In this document: piece after piece, positions 53,795 to 62,713 of the stretch
Position numbering within the stretch: position 1 is the first letter of the stretch
Layout: the number at the start of each line of letters is the position of its first letter
Assembly: GCA_937873135.1 (NCBI GenBank)
Contig: CALMVQ010000003.1
Coordinates: 1 to 64,000 of the forward strand
From: an uncultured Scytonema sp.
GTDB lineage: Bacteria > Cyanobacteriota > Cyanobacteriia > Cyanobacteriales > Nostocaceae
Length of the DNA: 64,000 bases
Reading direction: 5' to 3'
Translations under genes and position numbers: made by a program
The notes under the pieces: generated by a model
What the model was told of the DNA's origin: nothing
Databases searched by the model: none
Seen by the model: the letters and a program-made list of their open reading frames with translations, nothing else

Positions 53795-55618
53795 ATGTTG
53801 TCAAAATTTTACTGGAATTCAAGATGGATACTGTTCCTGCTTTCCATGATAGATGTGCTTACGATCCCGTTTATTAATCCTGCAAAAACTTGGGCAGATA
53901 TACCTGAATCTTCCTCATCTACTTTAAGTGTGCCTTCATCTCCATCTCTCCTCAAGCCTATCTCACAAACACTTTCACCAGTCCCTGAACAATCATCTAT
54001 TTCTCAAGCTGCTGACTTTACAGAAGAAGATAAGATTAATTCTGTCTCTGACATTTTGAATGGCAAGCGATCGCCTATTTCTAAACCTACTGATTCACAA
54101 AAAGAAGACCAAGCTAATTCTGTTTCCCAGCTTGCGGATATCAAATCGACCGACTGGGCTTTTCAAGCATTGCAATCATTAGTAGAACGCTATGGTGTAA
54201 TTACTGGTTATCCCAACCACACTTTTCAAGGTAATCGAACATTGACTCGCTACGAATTTGCAGCAGCGTTGAATGCAGCAGTAGATCGGTTACGAGAGTT
54301 GCTTACAATTAATACAAGCGACCTAGTCAGAAAACAGGATTGGGAAACCCTGCAAATATTACAAAATCAATTTTCAACAGAACTGACTACACTGCGGGGA
54401 AGAGTTGATCTGCTGGAAGCAAAAACAGAGACCCTTAAACAACAACAGTTTTCCCCCACAAGTATATTGAATGGTCGCGCCCAGATTGTCGTTGGCTCAC
54501 TTTTCGCGGGCAATAACGTCATTACCAAGAGACCAGCGCCTCGCGTCGTCACAATGCAAGATAATGTGTCTTTGCGCTTGAACACAAGTTTTACTGGTAA
54601 AGATGTACTAAGTATAACAGCGGGAGGTGGAAATATTACCTCATTGGGACAAACAAGAGCGGGATTATTGGGAACTTATGATGGGAGAACTTCTGATAAC
54701 GCCGTTCTTTCACTTGCACCCAATCAAGTTGCACTGACTGGTTTCCGCTATCGGTTTCTACCGACTCCAAATACCCAAGTCAATATTTATGCCCAAAACG
54801 ATGGAGCCAATGAGATCGGCTTTTCTGTTCCGATTAACCCATATTTTGAATCTAGTTTTGCCAGTGGTGCTAATGGGATTTCACGATTTTCGCGGCGGGC
54901 TTTAGTCTATAATTATGGGGATAACGGTGCCGGAATTGCGGTACTCCAAAAATTAGGTAAACAGTTCCAAGTAGGTCTAGCTTACAGCGCGCCCAACGGT
55001 GCCAATCCGTCAGCTAACAATGGCTTTTTCTCTGGCAGATATTTATTTCTAGGGCAAATATTGTACAACAACCCTAAAAGCAATTTTCGGGTGTCTGCTG
55101 CATACGTCAATACTTATAGCCCGCCAAATACCCTAGGTTTCAATGGAACAAACTTTGGTCCAGCAGCTGGGAGTAATCTGGTAAATAGTACAGTGGCTGG
55201 AACCGGAACTGTCGGCAACCTGTATGGCGTACAGGCGTTCTATCGGGTTAATCCCAAGTTTGCAATCAATGGGTGGGTAAGTTATGCAGTACACCGCTAT
55301 TTGGGGCGTGGAGATGGTCGAGCTATGGATTGGGCGGTAGGACTAGCATTCCCGGATCTTTTTAGTCAAGGTAGTCAAGGAGGGTTTTTTGTTGGTATGG
55401 CACCGAGACTCATCAGTCTCAATAAGAGTGTAAATTTGGGAGCAGGTTTGGGGCAAGCGGACAAAGATGTCTCCCTGCACATTGAGACATTCTATCAATA
55501 TAAACTTACAGATAATATTGAGATTACGCCAGGGTTGATTTGGGTTACTGCACCAGACTCTGATGCCAGCAATCCTAGTAGTTTATATGCTTGGGTTCGT
55601 ACTTTATTTAGGTTTTAA
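53795..55618 (+). CDS. SLH-domain OprB-family porin (cyanobacterial iron-uptake-type porin)
   Basis: 607 residues. Signal peptide ~1-34 (KTWA-D), a low-complexity Ser/Pro linker, one SLH domain (~113-168: LADIKSTDWAFQALQSLVER and YPNHTFQGNRTLTRYEFAAA), a coiled coil (~180-215) and the OprB beta-barrel to the terminal Phe (WVRTLFRF). This is the standard architecture of cyanobacterial outer-membrane porins (SomA/iron uptake porin group), in which SLH anchors the barrel to peptidoglycan-linked glycan. It conducts inorganic ions and small solutes. ATG start 53795; a strong hairpin follows at 55664. Monocistronic. Confidence 0.93.
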   Translation: MLSKFYWNSRWILFLLSMIDVLTIPFINPAKTWADIPESSSSTLSVPSSPSLLKPISQTLSPVPEQSSISQAADFTEEDKINSVSDILNGKRSPISKPTDSQKEDQANSVSQLADIKSTDWAFQALQSLVERYGVITGYPNHTFQGNRTLTRYEFAAALNAAVDRLRELLTINTSDLVRKQDWETLQILQNQFSTELTTLRGRVDLLEAKTETLKQQQFSPTSILNGRAQIVVGSLFAGNNVITKRPAPRVVTMQDNVSLRLNTSFTGKDVLSITAGGGNITSLGQTRAGLLGTYDGRTSDNAVLSLAPNQVALTGFRYRFLPTPNTQVNIYAQNDGANEIGFSVPINPYFESSFASGANGISRFSRRALVYNYGDNGAGIAVLQKLGKQFQVGLAYSAPNGANPSANNGFFSGRYLFLGQILYNNPKSNFRVSAAYVNTYSPPNTLGFNGTNFGPAAGSNLVNSTVAGTGTVGNLYGVQAFYRVNPKFAINGWVSYAVHRYLGRGDGRAMDWAVGLAFPDLFSQGSQGGFFVGMAPRLISLNKSVNLGAGLGQADKDVSLHIETFYQYKLTDNIEITPGLIWVTAPDSDASNPSSLYAWVRTLFRF

Positions 55619-55663
55619 GACTTCCGCCAAACTCACACCTAAAAAGATCGGGATGTCTGGTAG

Positions 55664-55725
55664 CCCCGAAATACGAGACTCAAGAAATTAAATGAATTGA
55701 GTCTCGTATGTTATTTATATCGGGG
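55664..55725 (+). terminator. long hairpin after porin gene
   Basis: CCCCGA / TCGGGG outer stem and a perfect 13-bp inner stem ATACGAGACTCAA / TTGAGTCTCGTAT (55671-55683 with 55697-55709), starting 46 bp after the porin stop codon. Confidence 0.7.
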
Positions 55726-55771
55726 CGGAAAGACTACCACTTGCAGATTTATCTGCCGTGCCGTTCTCTAA

Positions 55772-56416
55772 TCAATTGCTCAATATATTCACTACGCTCA
55801 AACAATTGATTCTAATACTCAACAGACCATTGCTAAAAGAGCTTTTTTGGCATCGGAACGGGTAATGTTTGGGCGTGCTAAGAAAGTTCGTTTCAAAGTA
55901 CCTAGTCGCTTCCGCTCTGTTGAAGGAAAAATAAATAAACAGGGACTACGCTGGAAAGATAATCAATTAGTTTGGGGTAGCCTCAAGTTACGTCCAATCA
56001 TTGATGAGTCTAACGATGTCATCATGCATGGACTACAATTTCCTATCAAATATGTTCGTTTATTGTGGAGAGACTTAAACGGTAAACGTCGTTGGTATGC
56101 TCAACTCATTAATGAAGGACAATCCTATCAAAAAGAGAAAAATTACATTTCTGACGGGTTGATTGGGCTTGACTTGAATATTTCCAATATTGCCTTTGTT
56201 GAGGATCTAAAAGCTGGCTTGTTACCATTTGCGGAAAAAGTTTCCACTTATGAAAAAGAGATTGCTGCGCTACAAAGAAAGATGCAGCGCTCCCAACGGA
56301 TAAACAATCTAACGATTGTGCAAGGGTTTTGGGACTCTAGATGTTATAATAAACGCACTGGATTTGTGGAAAAAGGCTTGAACTCCTTACACTTGTATTC
56401 AGCAAGCCCTACTTAA
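55772..56416 (+). pseudogene. TnpB-like (IS200/IS605-group) protein, fragment
   Basis: The frame after a stop at 55769 reads AQYIHYAQTIDSNTQQTIAK, then RVMFGRAKKVRFKVPSRFRS and KYVRLLWRDLNGKRRWYAQL, and the RuvC-I-like GLIGLDLNISNIAFV (catalytic Asp), followed by a coiled segment EKEIAALQRKMQRSQR. It then diverges; the remaining RuvC and zinc-finger parts are missing. Both ends are lost, so it is a dead fragment. The start listed by a simple ORF call (TTG 55847) is internal. Confidence 0.7.
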
Positions 56417-56464
56417 CTGCTCAACTACGAGAAAAAGTCCAAAATAGTGTTTGAGACGTGCTTA

Positions 56465-56581
56465 CCCTAACTAGTACAACAAGGCAAAAGTAAAAAGTAA
56501 AAAGTAAAAAGAAAGAACCTTATTTTGTAAGGGTTTTAACTATTTCAGATGGGTGGTTTATTTCCGCCGATGTGTACTAGT
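56465..56581. mobile_element. MITE-like element abutting chlH
   Basis: ACTAGTACAACAAGGCAAAA at the left and TTTCCGCCGATGTGTACTAGT at the right are imperfect inverted copies; the middle carries a 7-bp tandem repeat (AAAAAGT, three copies). The right end supplies the TAG stop codon of the chlH-like gene. Same family as the element at 8.14-8.28 kb. Confidence 0.65.
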
Positions 56582-59500
56582 TTATACCCTCTAACTCCTC
56601 ATCTGTCAAATCATACAATTGTCGTAACTTCTGCAACTTCTCATCATCAGCATTCCAAAAACCGCGTCCGTGAGCTTCTAGCATTCTGCTGACGATATTA
56701 CGGAAAGCTTCGGGATTGCTAGTACGCAGCTTTTCTGCCATTAAGGGATCAAAAGCATAAGTATCTGCTGCTTGTTCGTATACCCAATCCTCAGTAAAGT
56801 CCGCAGTTCCACCCCAACCAATTAACGCCGTCATGCGTTGAGAAATTTCAAAAGTACCGCCTGAACCTTGATTTGCCATTGCTTCGGCCCATTTAGGATT
56901 CAGCAACTTGGTGCGATACTCCATCCGCAGCAAATCATCTAGGTTGCGGGGTTCGGTGTCTTTGGAGAAACTTTCCACAAAACTCGTTGTGACTTTTTGT
57001 CCGCGTTGTTTTTCTGCTGCTTTTTTCAAACCGCCTGTATTGGCGTAGTATTCTTGAATGTCGGTTAAACCGTATTCAACCGAATCGATTTCTTGGATAA
57101 TGCGATCGCTTGTCTGTAATAGTTTATCCAACACTTGTGGTCTAGCTTGACCTTTATCTTCTCTCCCATAGCTAAACACATTCCGACTTTGCCAAGTATT
57201 GCCCAACTCCTCTCCAGACTCCCAATTCCCATCCACTACACGATCATTCACCAACGAACCAAAATCACCTGCCGGGTTAGAAAACAACCTTGCAGAGGCA
57301 TTCTCAACGCCTTGCGCTTGTAATGCCAAAGCGTGTTTTCTAATAAAATTCCAGTCTTCTGGTTCATCTGCATCAACCGCCCGTTGAAACAAATCATCCA
57401 ACAACTCAATGATATTCACAAAACTATCCCGAAAAATACCAGACAAATTCCCCAACACATCAATTCGAGGATGTCCCACCTCTTTTAAAGGCTTCAACTC
57501 ATAACGAACAATTCGTCCGGTACCTTCCTTAACAGGTTCCGCACCCACCAACTCCAACAAAATACCTAGAGATTCGCCCTTAGTTTTAATTGCATCCAAA
57601 CCCCACAACATCACTGCCACAGTCTCTGGATATTTCCCATACTCCTGCAAATGCTGGGCAATCATTTTCTCCCCAATCTCCCGTCCTCTGGCATAAGCCG
57701 CAAATGAAGGCATTCTGTAAGGATCTAAAGCATGAATATTTCTCCCCGTGGGCAAAACACCTGCGCCATCCCGCAACAAATCACCCCCAGGTGCAGGCAA
57801 AATATATTCCCCATTCAAACCCCGTAACAAATTTGTCAACTCATCAGTTGTTTGCATCAACAATTCTCTTATTTGCCTTTCTTCTTCTTCGCGTTCTTCG
57901 CTTTCTGGCGGTTCATTCCCAAAATAAGCCTTCAAATACCCCGCCATTTCCTTCTCATTCGGTACATCCCCCAACGTATGCAAGCCAGAAGAAAAAAGCC
58001 GATTCTCTAACACCTGCAAATACTCGTACAACTTCACGAGATAATTATCAAAAGCGCGATCACTAAACAGTCGGATATTCTCAAAACTCAAAGCAATCCC
58101 CAACTGCTTCGCATCCTCAAACGGACAATCTGCATCTAAACCAGTATCGACAATCTTTTGACAAATCGCTTCCCGGAGGACATAATTCTTCTGTGGGTCT
58201 TCTCGATACTCCGAGATTAAATCCCGCACTACCATCAATTCCTTGTACAATCCGGCACGACCATAAGGCGGTACGTTGTGAGAAATTAATACACCATAAC
58301 CGCGACGCTTCGCCAAAATAGATTCTGAAGGATTATTTGCCGCATATATATATAGATTAGGCAAATCCCCCAACAAAATATCAGACCAAGAATAACCCGT
58401 ATTCCCTAAAGGAGATCCGGGCAACCATTCTACAGTACCGTGCATTCCAAAGTGAACGATCGCATCAGCTTGAAACTCATTTTGCAACCATTTGTAAAAA
58501 GCTGCGTATTGAGGATGAGGAGTTAAATCGCGTTCAAACATCAACCGCATCGGATCGCCTTGTATTCCTAAAGGTGGTTGTACGCCTATCCAAACATTCC
58601 CCAACCAGACACCGCCAATCTGAAATTCATCACCATCAGTTTTAATCCCAGTACCTGTGAGTGATTTCCATTGCTTCTCAATTCGCGATGTGTGAAGATA
58701 TCCCAACCATTTTTCCAGAGTGCGGACGTTGACTGAAGAAGCACGCCCGTAAACAGAGGAGAATAAAACTCCCTCCTCGCTTGCGGGGAGGGTTGGGGTG
58801 GGGTTCTTATCCGCGTCTTGCACCCTATGAATTAACTCTTCCCCTTCTTCAGGTAAATCCCCAACCGTATATCCTTGCTCTTTAAGTACCTGGAGGAATT
58901 TGAGCAAACTTCGAGGTACATTTAACAATGCTGCTGTTCCTACAGCACCGTAACCTGGTGGAAAGCCATACAAGATAATAGCAATCTTCCTTTCAGAGAC
59001 AGGCTTTCGTCTAAGGGAAATCCAGCTTTTTACCCTGCTAATTAATCGCTGTACTCGTTCGGGAACCAAGTAAATCTTTTCTCCCACCAAACCACCAAGG
59101 GGAACGGTATCAATTGCCCCATCCAGTTCAGGTAAAGCATATAAGACAACACTTTGCAAGCCCCCAATCCCTTGACGAGTCCAAGAGGATATATCTTGAA
59201 TGAGTAGTGGTGCAGCAACGATATATGGTACATTCTTAGCAGAAAGAATTTGTATGGCAACTTGCGTCTGTCGTCCAGCCTCCATTGAACCAGCAGGACC
59301 TCCGACTAAAGGGAAACCAATCGTAGAGACAATGGCATCCACTTTTACTGCTTCCGGGGAAAGAGAGGGAATGCTTACATGCCCAAGATGTCGTTGCTGG
59401 GTTTCATAGTCGGTTGTCATCCAATCCCGTACCGCCACATGTCCTTCTACACCGTTGATGAAGATCGGCAACGGGATCATACCAGCTTCTTCAAAATGGC

Positions 59501-60278
59501 GAATTAACTGATTGATGTAGGGTTGAGAGGTAACAACGTGCTTGCGGTATAGGAGAATGCCAATGACTGGGGATGAGGAAAGTAATTTTTCTTCCGCGAT
59601 TCCCCTTTTGTGATACCATTCTAGATACTCGCGTGGAGATTCAAAATATTCCGAGTAGTTAGGATGCAGCAAACCCATGTTTGGGGTTTCAATTGGTGGT
59701 GGGATGTCACCTACTTTTAAATTTAAGTATTTTTCTGCCAGTGTCCAGAATAAAGCGGCAACATTTTCCGGTCCACCAGCATTCCAGTAACCGTAGATAA
59801 TCAGCCAGTTACGTAAATCTTGCACTTTCTGCACTGGCACAAATTTTAACAGCTTTGGTCCAATTTTTAGAAAGCTGATATAACCTGCAAGTTTGTCTTC
59901 CTCGCGTCCGTTACTGAATTTATCGAGGATAAATTTAACTGGCTTGGGCATTCCTTTGGGTTTGTCGCCAATGGCAAAAGCACCTAACTGCGTTAAACTC
60001 ATCAGTTCTAAAGCTGACTCAAACACGAGGCGGATGGGAATGTCACAGATGCGATCGCGCAACCACAAACAAGAGTCATAGTCAAATAGCAGACTGCCAA
60101 AAAACACATCAGCATTATGAAGTGCAGCTTCCACCTCAGTACGCTTGGAAGTCAAGTCGCGATCGCTAAACACCCTCAGATCCAACTCAGTACAACGAGA
60201 AGTCGCTAAAAAAGCAGCCTTTCGGTACAAGTCAGCGTTAAACGATTCAAATCCAGCAATCAAGACGATGCGTTTCAT
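56577..60278 (-). CDS. chlH: magnesium chelatase subunit H (ChlH/BchH, CobN family)
   Basis: 1233 residues. The family runs from MKRIVLIAGFESFNADLYRK through SVYGRAS, IVHFGMHGTVEWLPG and GDLPNLYIYAANNPSES to SQRMTALIGWGGTADFTEDW and the C-terminal FWNADDEKLQKLRQLYDLTD. ChlH binds protoporphyrin IX and, with ChlI/ChlD, inserts Mg2+ in chlorophyll synthesis. No ChlI or ChlD is nearby, and cyanobacteria often carry extra divergent copies, so this could be a second ChlH. Two oddities: ~15 residues (PTPTLPASEEGVLFS, ~491-505) are encoded by a GC-rich repeat inserted in frame, and the last Asn and the stop codon come from a MITE end, so the natural C-terminus is slightly altered. Confidence 0.92.
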   Translation of the reverse strand: MKRIVLIAGFESFNADLYRKAAFLATSRCTELDLRVFSDRDLTSKRTEVEAALHNADVFFGSLLFDYDSCLWLRDRICDIPIRLVFESALELMSLTQLGAFAIGDKPKGMPKPVKFILDKFSNGREEDKLAGYISFLKIGPKLLKFVPVQKVQDLRNWLIIYGYWNAGGPENVAALFWTLAEKYLNLKVGDIPPPIETPNMGLLHPNYSEYFESPREYLEWYHKRGIAEEKLLSSSPVIGILLYRKHVVTSQPYINQLIRHFEEAGMIPLPIFINGVEGHVAVRDWMTTDYETQQRHLGHVSIPSLSPEAVKVDAIVSTIGFPLVGGPAGSMEAGRQTQVAIQILSAKNVPYIVAAPLLIQDISSWTRQGIGGLQSVVLYALPELDGAIDTVPLGGLVGEKIYLVPERVQRLISRVKSWISLRRKPVSERKIAIILYGFPPGYGAVGTAALLNVPRSLLKFLQVLKEQGYTVGDLPEEGEELIHRVQDADKNPTPTLPASEEGVLFSSVYGRASSVNVRTLEKWLGYLHTSRIEKQWKSLTGTGIKTDGDEFQIGGVWLGNVWIGVQPPLGIQGDPMRLMFERDLTPHPQYAAFYKWLQNEFQADAIVHFGMHGTVEWLPGSPLGNTGYSWSDILLGDLPNLYIYAANNPSESILAKRRGYGVLISHNVPPYGRAGLYKELMVVRDLISEYREDPQKNYVLREAICQKIVDTGLDADCPFEDAKQLGIALSFENIRLFSDRAFDNYLVKLYEYLQVLENRLFSSGLHTLGDVPNEKEMAGYLKAYFGNEPPESEEREEEERQIRELLMQTTDELTNLLRGLNGEYILPAPGGDLLRDGAGVLPTGRNIHALDPYRMPSFAAYARGREIGEKMIAQHLQEYGKYPETVAVMLWGLDAIKTKGESLGILLELVGAEPVKEGTGRIVRYELKPLKEVGHPRIDVLGNLSGIFRDSFVNIIELLDDLFQRAVDADEPEDWNFIRKHALALQAQGVENASARLFSNPAGDFGSLVNDRVVDGNWESGEELGNTWQSRNVFSYGREDKGQARPQVLDKLLQTSDRIIQEIDSVEYGLTDIQEYYANTGGLKKAAEKQRGQKVTTSFVESFSKDTEPRNLDDLLRMEYRTKLLNPKWAEAMANQGSGGTFEISQRMTALIGWGGTADFTEDWVYEQAADTYAFDPLMAEKLRTSNPEAFRNIVSRMLEAHGRGFWNADDEKLQKLRQLYDLTDEELEGIN
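58766..58805. repeat. GC-rich palindromic repeat inside chlH
   Basis: AACTCCCTCCTCGCTTGCGG continuing GGAGGGTTGGGGTGGGGTT; the CTCCCTCC.TCGCTTGCGGGGAGGG part is a hairpin. It keeps the frame open and adds PTPTLPASEEGVLFS to the protein. Confidence 0.7.
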
Positions 60279-60569
60279 GCCAATCTATAAATGGGGAGTG
60301 CGGGGGGAGTTTATTTTGATTCTAAACTTGTTTTCCGCCTATAAGCTGATAGCTATAGCAATGCTATTTGAGTTCCAAACAGGGTGCAAAAGTAATGCAG
60401 CGAGCTGAATCTCAAATTCTTGGCGATCGCAACGCTCTGCACAAGTAATGACTCACCTCACAATACAACAATTTCTAAACTACTGTAGCTATCGACGTTT
60501 AGGGTCCAAGACCATTAAGACTTATGCGGGAACACTCGCCATGGTTTGGTCAAGAGTACCATTATTGTC

Positions 60570-60743
60570 TTATTGGGGCTCCACTCCTTCATCAATCCAA
60601 ACATCAATGACTGCTTTTACTTCTGATTCAGTTATGGCAGACCACTCTTTTTCGTTGATAGTCGTCCTAAATACGGCTCTTTTACCGTGACCAACTTTCT
60701 CTATTGCGTGTCCACGATATACATTATTTTTAGGCTTAATCAT
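60570..60743 (-). CDS. small hypothetical protein, 57 residues
   Basis: ATG 60743 to TAA 60570: MIKPKNNVYRGHAIEKVGHG then KRAVFRTTINEKEWSAITES and a C-terminal EVKAVIDVWIDEGVEPQ. The composition is protein-like (an amphipathic C-terminal helix after a short beta-rich start), which resembles compact stand-alone small proteins. Shine-Dalgarno is weak (TTGAGAAACAA). The overlapping plus-strand frame is less convincing. Family not recognised; function unknown. Confidence 0.5.
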   Translation of the reverse strand: MIKPKNNVYRGHAIEKVGHGKRAVFRTTINEKEWSAITESEVKAVIDVWIDEGVEPQ

Positions 60744-60816
60744 TTGTTTCTCAATTTTACTGACTATTGTAACAAAAATACAAATTCATTCTTTCTAGAC
60801 AGGTCAACTTGAAAGA

Positions 60817-60990
60817 CAGCTAGGAGTCAACTTGAAAGGCAGCTATGCTGGAGGCAGCTATGAGTCACGGGAAGACAATCAGTGGGAGCTTGAACCCGCC
60901 ACGCAATTGTTGACCACCAAATCTTCAATTTGGTGGGGGCGGTGAGTACCCGGTTTGTGGCGGCTTTGGCAGAGAACAAAGTCTAATTCT
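60817..60990. repeat. stem-loop-rich element, possible IS605/TnpB right-end relic
   Basis: Direct copies of GGCAGCTATG, then CCACCAAATC-ttc-aATTTGGTGG (a near-perfect 9-10 bp hairpin at 60918-60940), GGGGCGGTGAGTACCCGG and GCAGAGAACAAAGTCTAATT. The last string is shared with the element at 51.13-51.30 kb. Non-coding; such arrays resemble right ends of TnpB-carrying elements, but no tnpB gene is attached. The rest of 60744-61067 holds no gene. Confidence 0.35.
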
Positions 60991-61067
60991 GTATAAAATA
61001 TTACTTATTTCTTCTTTTGCTCTTTAATATACCCATAAGGAGAAGTATGGGTCATCAGCGATCGCCC

Positions 61068-61976
61068 CTAGCTCACGCCCCAATCAGGCGGGTCGCGAAA
61101 TCGCTCCACTAAAAAATCAACAAAAACCTGGGTTTTAGAAGGAGCATATTGCCTTACGCTCAACACTGCAAAAATGTCAGTTGTCGCGGGTTGCCAATCA
61201 TCAAGCACTATTTTCAATTGTCCGGTTCTGAGCGCGTCTCCCACCATAAATGTCTCCATTAGTGCAATTCCACACCCTCCTAACACCACTTGATACAAGG
61301 CTTCTACACTATTTGCCCTGAGCTTACCTTTAACGGGAACAGCAACCCGTTGGTTTTGGCGCGACAAGTGCCAGAGATCTCCGGTCGCAAGTTGCGAGAA
61401 GTTTAAACAATTATGCTGTACTAACTCCTGTGGCGATTGAGGCGAACCGTACTTTTGAAGGTAAGCGGGTGAAGCGCATAAAATGCGGCGACTAGTCGCT
61501 AACCGACGCACAATCAGCTGGGAATCCTGTACCTGACCAATGCGAATGGCAACATCAATTGATTCCTTCAAGATGTCCACGTATTGATTCGTGAAAGCGA
61601 GATCGATCTCAATCTGAGGATAACGATCAAGAAATTCGGGTAGCGCAGGTGCGATTTGTCGTTGTCCAAAACTCACAGGTAGTGTCACCCGCAGCAACCC
61701 ACGTGGCTCCGCACTCAAGTGCGAGACTAGAGCATCCGCTTGGTCAAGTTTTGCCAATACTTCTTGAGAGTGAGATAAATACAAAATTCCGGCTTCTGTT
61801 AATGCCACGCGTCGCGTGTTGCGGTTGAACAACCGTACACCTAATCGCTTTTCTAAGCGTCGAATCCGGCGACTCAGTGCAGATGGATCAATTTGTAAGC
61901 TATCTGCCGCTTCCACAAAGCTCAACTTTTGCGCCACTACCACAAAACTTTCAATTAACTCAAATCGATCGTCCAT
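61068..61976 (-). CDS. LysR family transcriptional regulator
   Basis: 302 residues from ATG 61976 (MDDRFELIESFVVVAQKLSF); a TTG seven codons upstream is also possible. The winged HTH spans ~5-62 (FVEAADSLQIDPSALSRRIR and RLEKRLGVRLFNRNTRRVAL), and the substrate-binding domain ~90-295 has LPVSFGQRQIAPALPEFLDR, VDVAIR-type DVAIRIGQ and GCGIALME. This is the PgrR/DsdC-like group that often controls adjacent divergent catabolic genes. It is divergent from the cupin/SDR/CMD genes, so it probably regulates them. An ACCGT motif lies 68 bp upstream. Confidence 0.93.
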   Translation of the reverse strand: MDDRFELIESFVVVAQKLSFVEAADSLQIDPSALSRRIRRLEKRLGVRLFNRNTRRVALTEAGILYLSHSQEVLAKLDQADALVSHLSAEPRGLLRVTLPVSFGQRQIAPALPEFLDRYPQIEIDLAFTNQYVDILKESIDVAIRIGQVQDSQLIVRRLATSRRILCASPAYLQKYGSPQSPQELVQHNCLNFSQLATGDLWHLSRQNQRVAVPVKGKLRANSVEALYQVVLGGCGIALMETFMVGDALRTGQLKIVLDDWQPATTDIFAVLSVRQYAPSKTQVFVDFLVERFRDPPDWGVS

Positions 61977-62039
61977 CTGCGCGATTGTTCCCAGCAATGC
62001 GTTTAAAAATTAGGGTATCTCATGCACTAAAGTATTGCA

Positions 62040-62060
62040 CAAATTACCGTTTATTAATTT
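62040..62060. promoter_or_regulatory. ACCGTTTATT motif in LysR divergent promoter
   Basis: AAATTACCGTTTATTAATTT, a variant of the ACCGTATTT element, in the gap between the LysR gene and the plus-strand remnants. It includes a T-N11-A type spacing compatible with a LysR box (inference). Confidence 0.35.
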
Positions 62061-62158
62061 TGCGGCAACAACTATATTCAGTACATGGCAATAAGTTTGG
62101 AAGAACTTGGTTTTTACGTGTGGATGAGTCTAGAGCATTACTTAAGGAGAGATTGCTA

Positions 62159-62396
62159 TGCCACTACAAATATGTCGGATTGTCACAGGACATGATGCGA
62201 ACGCCAAGGCGGTTGTAAAGAGTGATGTGGGCAGCTGACCGCAGATTCCCCCGTGTACAACGCGGCATGATCCACACTTGGGTTAACCATGGTTCGGTTC
62301 CGGCGGTTATAGCGTTCATCCTGATTGATGCGAAGCCGGTGGAGGTGAACAGAGAGGTGTTAGGCCCTACTTTTCGGCATAGTGCAACGGCAATAT
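62159..62396 (+). pseudogene. cupin-domain protein with internal deletion
   Basis: AAGGAG precedes ATG 62159: MPLQICRIVTGHDANAKAVV, KSD, then a stop. In another frame the last cupin strands follow directly: VQRGMIHTWVNHGSVPAVIA and FILIDAKPVEVNREVLGP. The first cupin motif with its metal His residues (~100 residues) is missing, so the deletion joins the two ends. The order LysR-cupin-SDR-CMD is typical of a small catabolic operon. Confidence 0.75.
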
Positions 62397-62412
62397 CCTC
62401 ACGCTATCGGAC

Positions 62413-62682
62413 TTGCCTCATTTCATTACAGGCGTAAGCACGGGGATTGGAGCGGGAATTGCGAAAGTTCTTGCTTATGAAGGCGCTAAGGTTACAATGG
62501 TTGCACGCCGTGCAGACCTGTTAGACCAAGTTGCGGCAAAGATTCACAATCAGGTTGGCGTAAAACTTTTCACTATAGTAGGCGACATTATGGTGATAGA
62601 GCACATTACTCGCATTATGAATACATCAATCGCAGCGATCGCGTCGAAGATGATCGCTGATGCGTTTAAACGGCGCTCGTAA
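62413..62682 (+). pseudogene. SDR N-terminal fragment
   Basis: FITGVSTGIGAGIAKVLAYE and AKVTMVARRADLLDQVAAKI are the classical SDR nucleotide-binding region; then VGVKLFTIVGDI. No NNAG, Ser/Tyr/Lys active site or C-terminus follows before the frame ends. Only ~60 residues are genuine. Remnant of the operon upstream of the CMD genes. Confidence 0.7.
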
Positions 62683-62713
62683 CTCTCTTTGTAACAAGCG
62701 AGGTATCAACGAT

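Noticed and set aside
57590-58066. 158-codon plus-strand frame inside chlH
   Set aside because: Antisense shadow of the well-supported chlH frame; no independent signals.
56577-60278. Assignment as cobaltochelatase CobN
   Set aside because: The N-terminal and central motifs and the SQRMTALIGWGGTADF region fit ChlH/BchH better, though both belong to one family.
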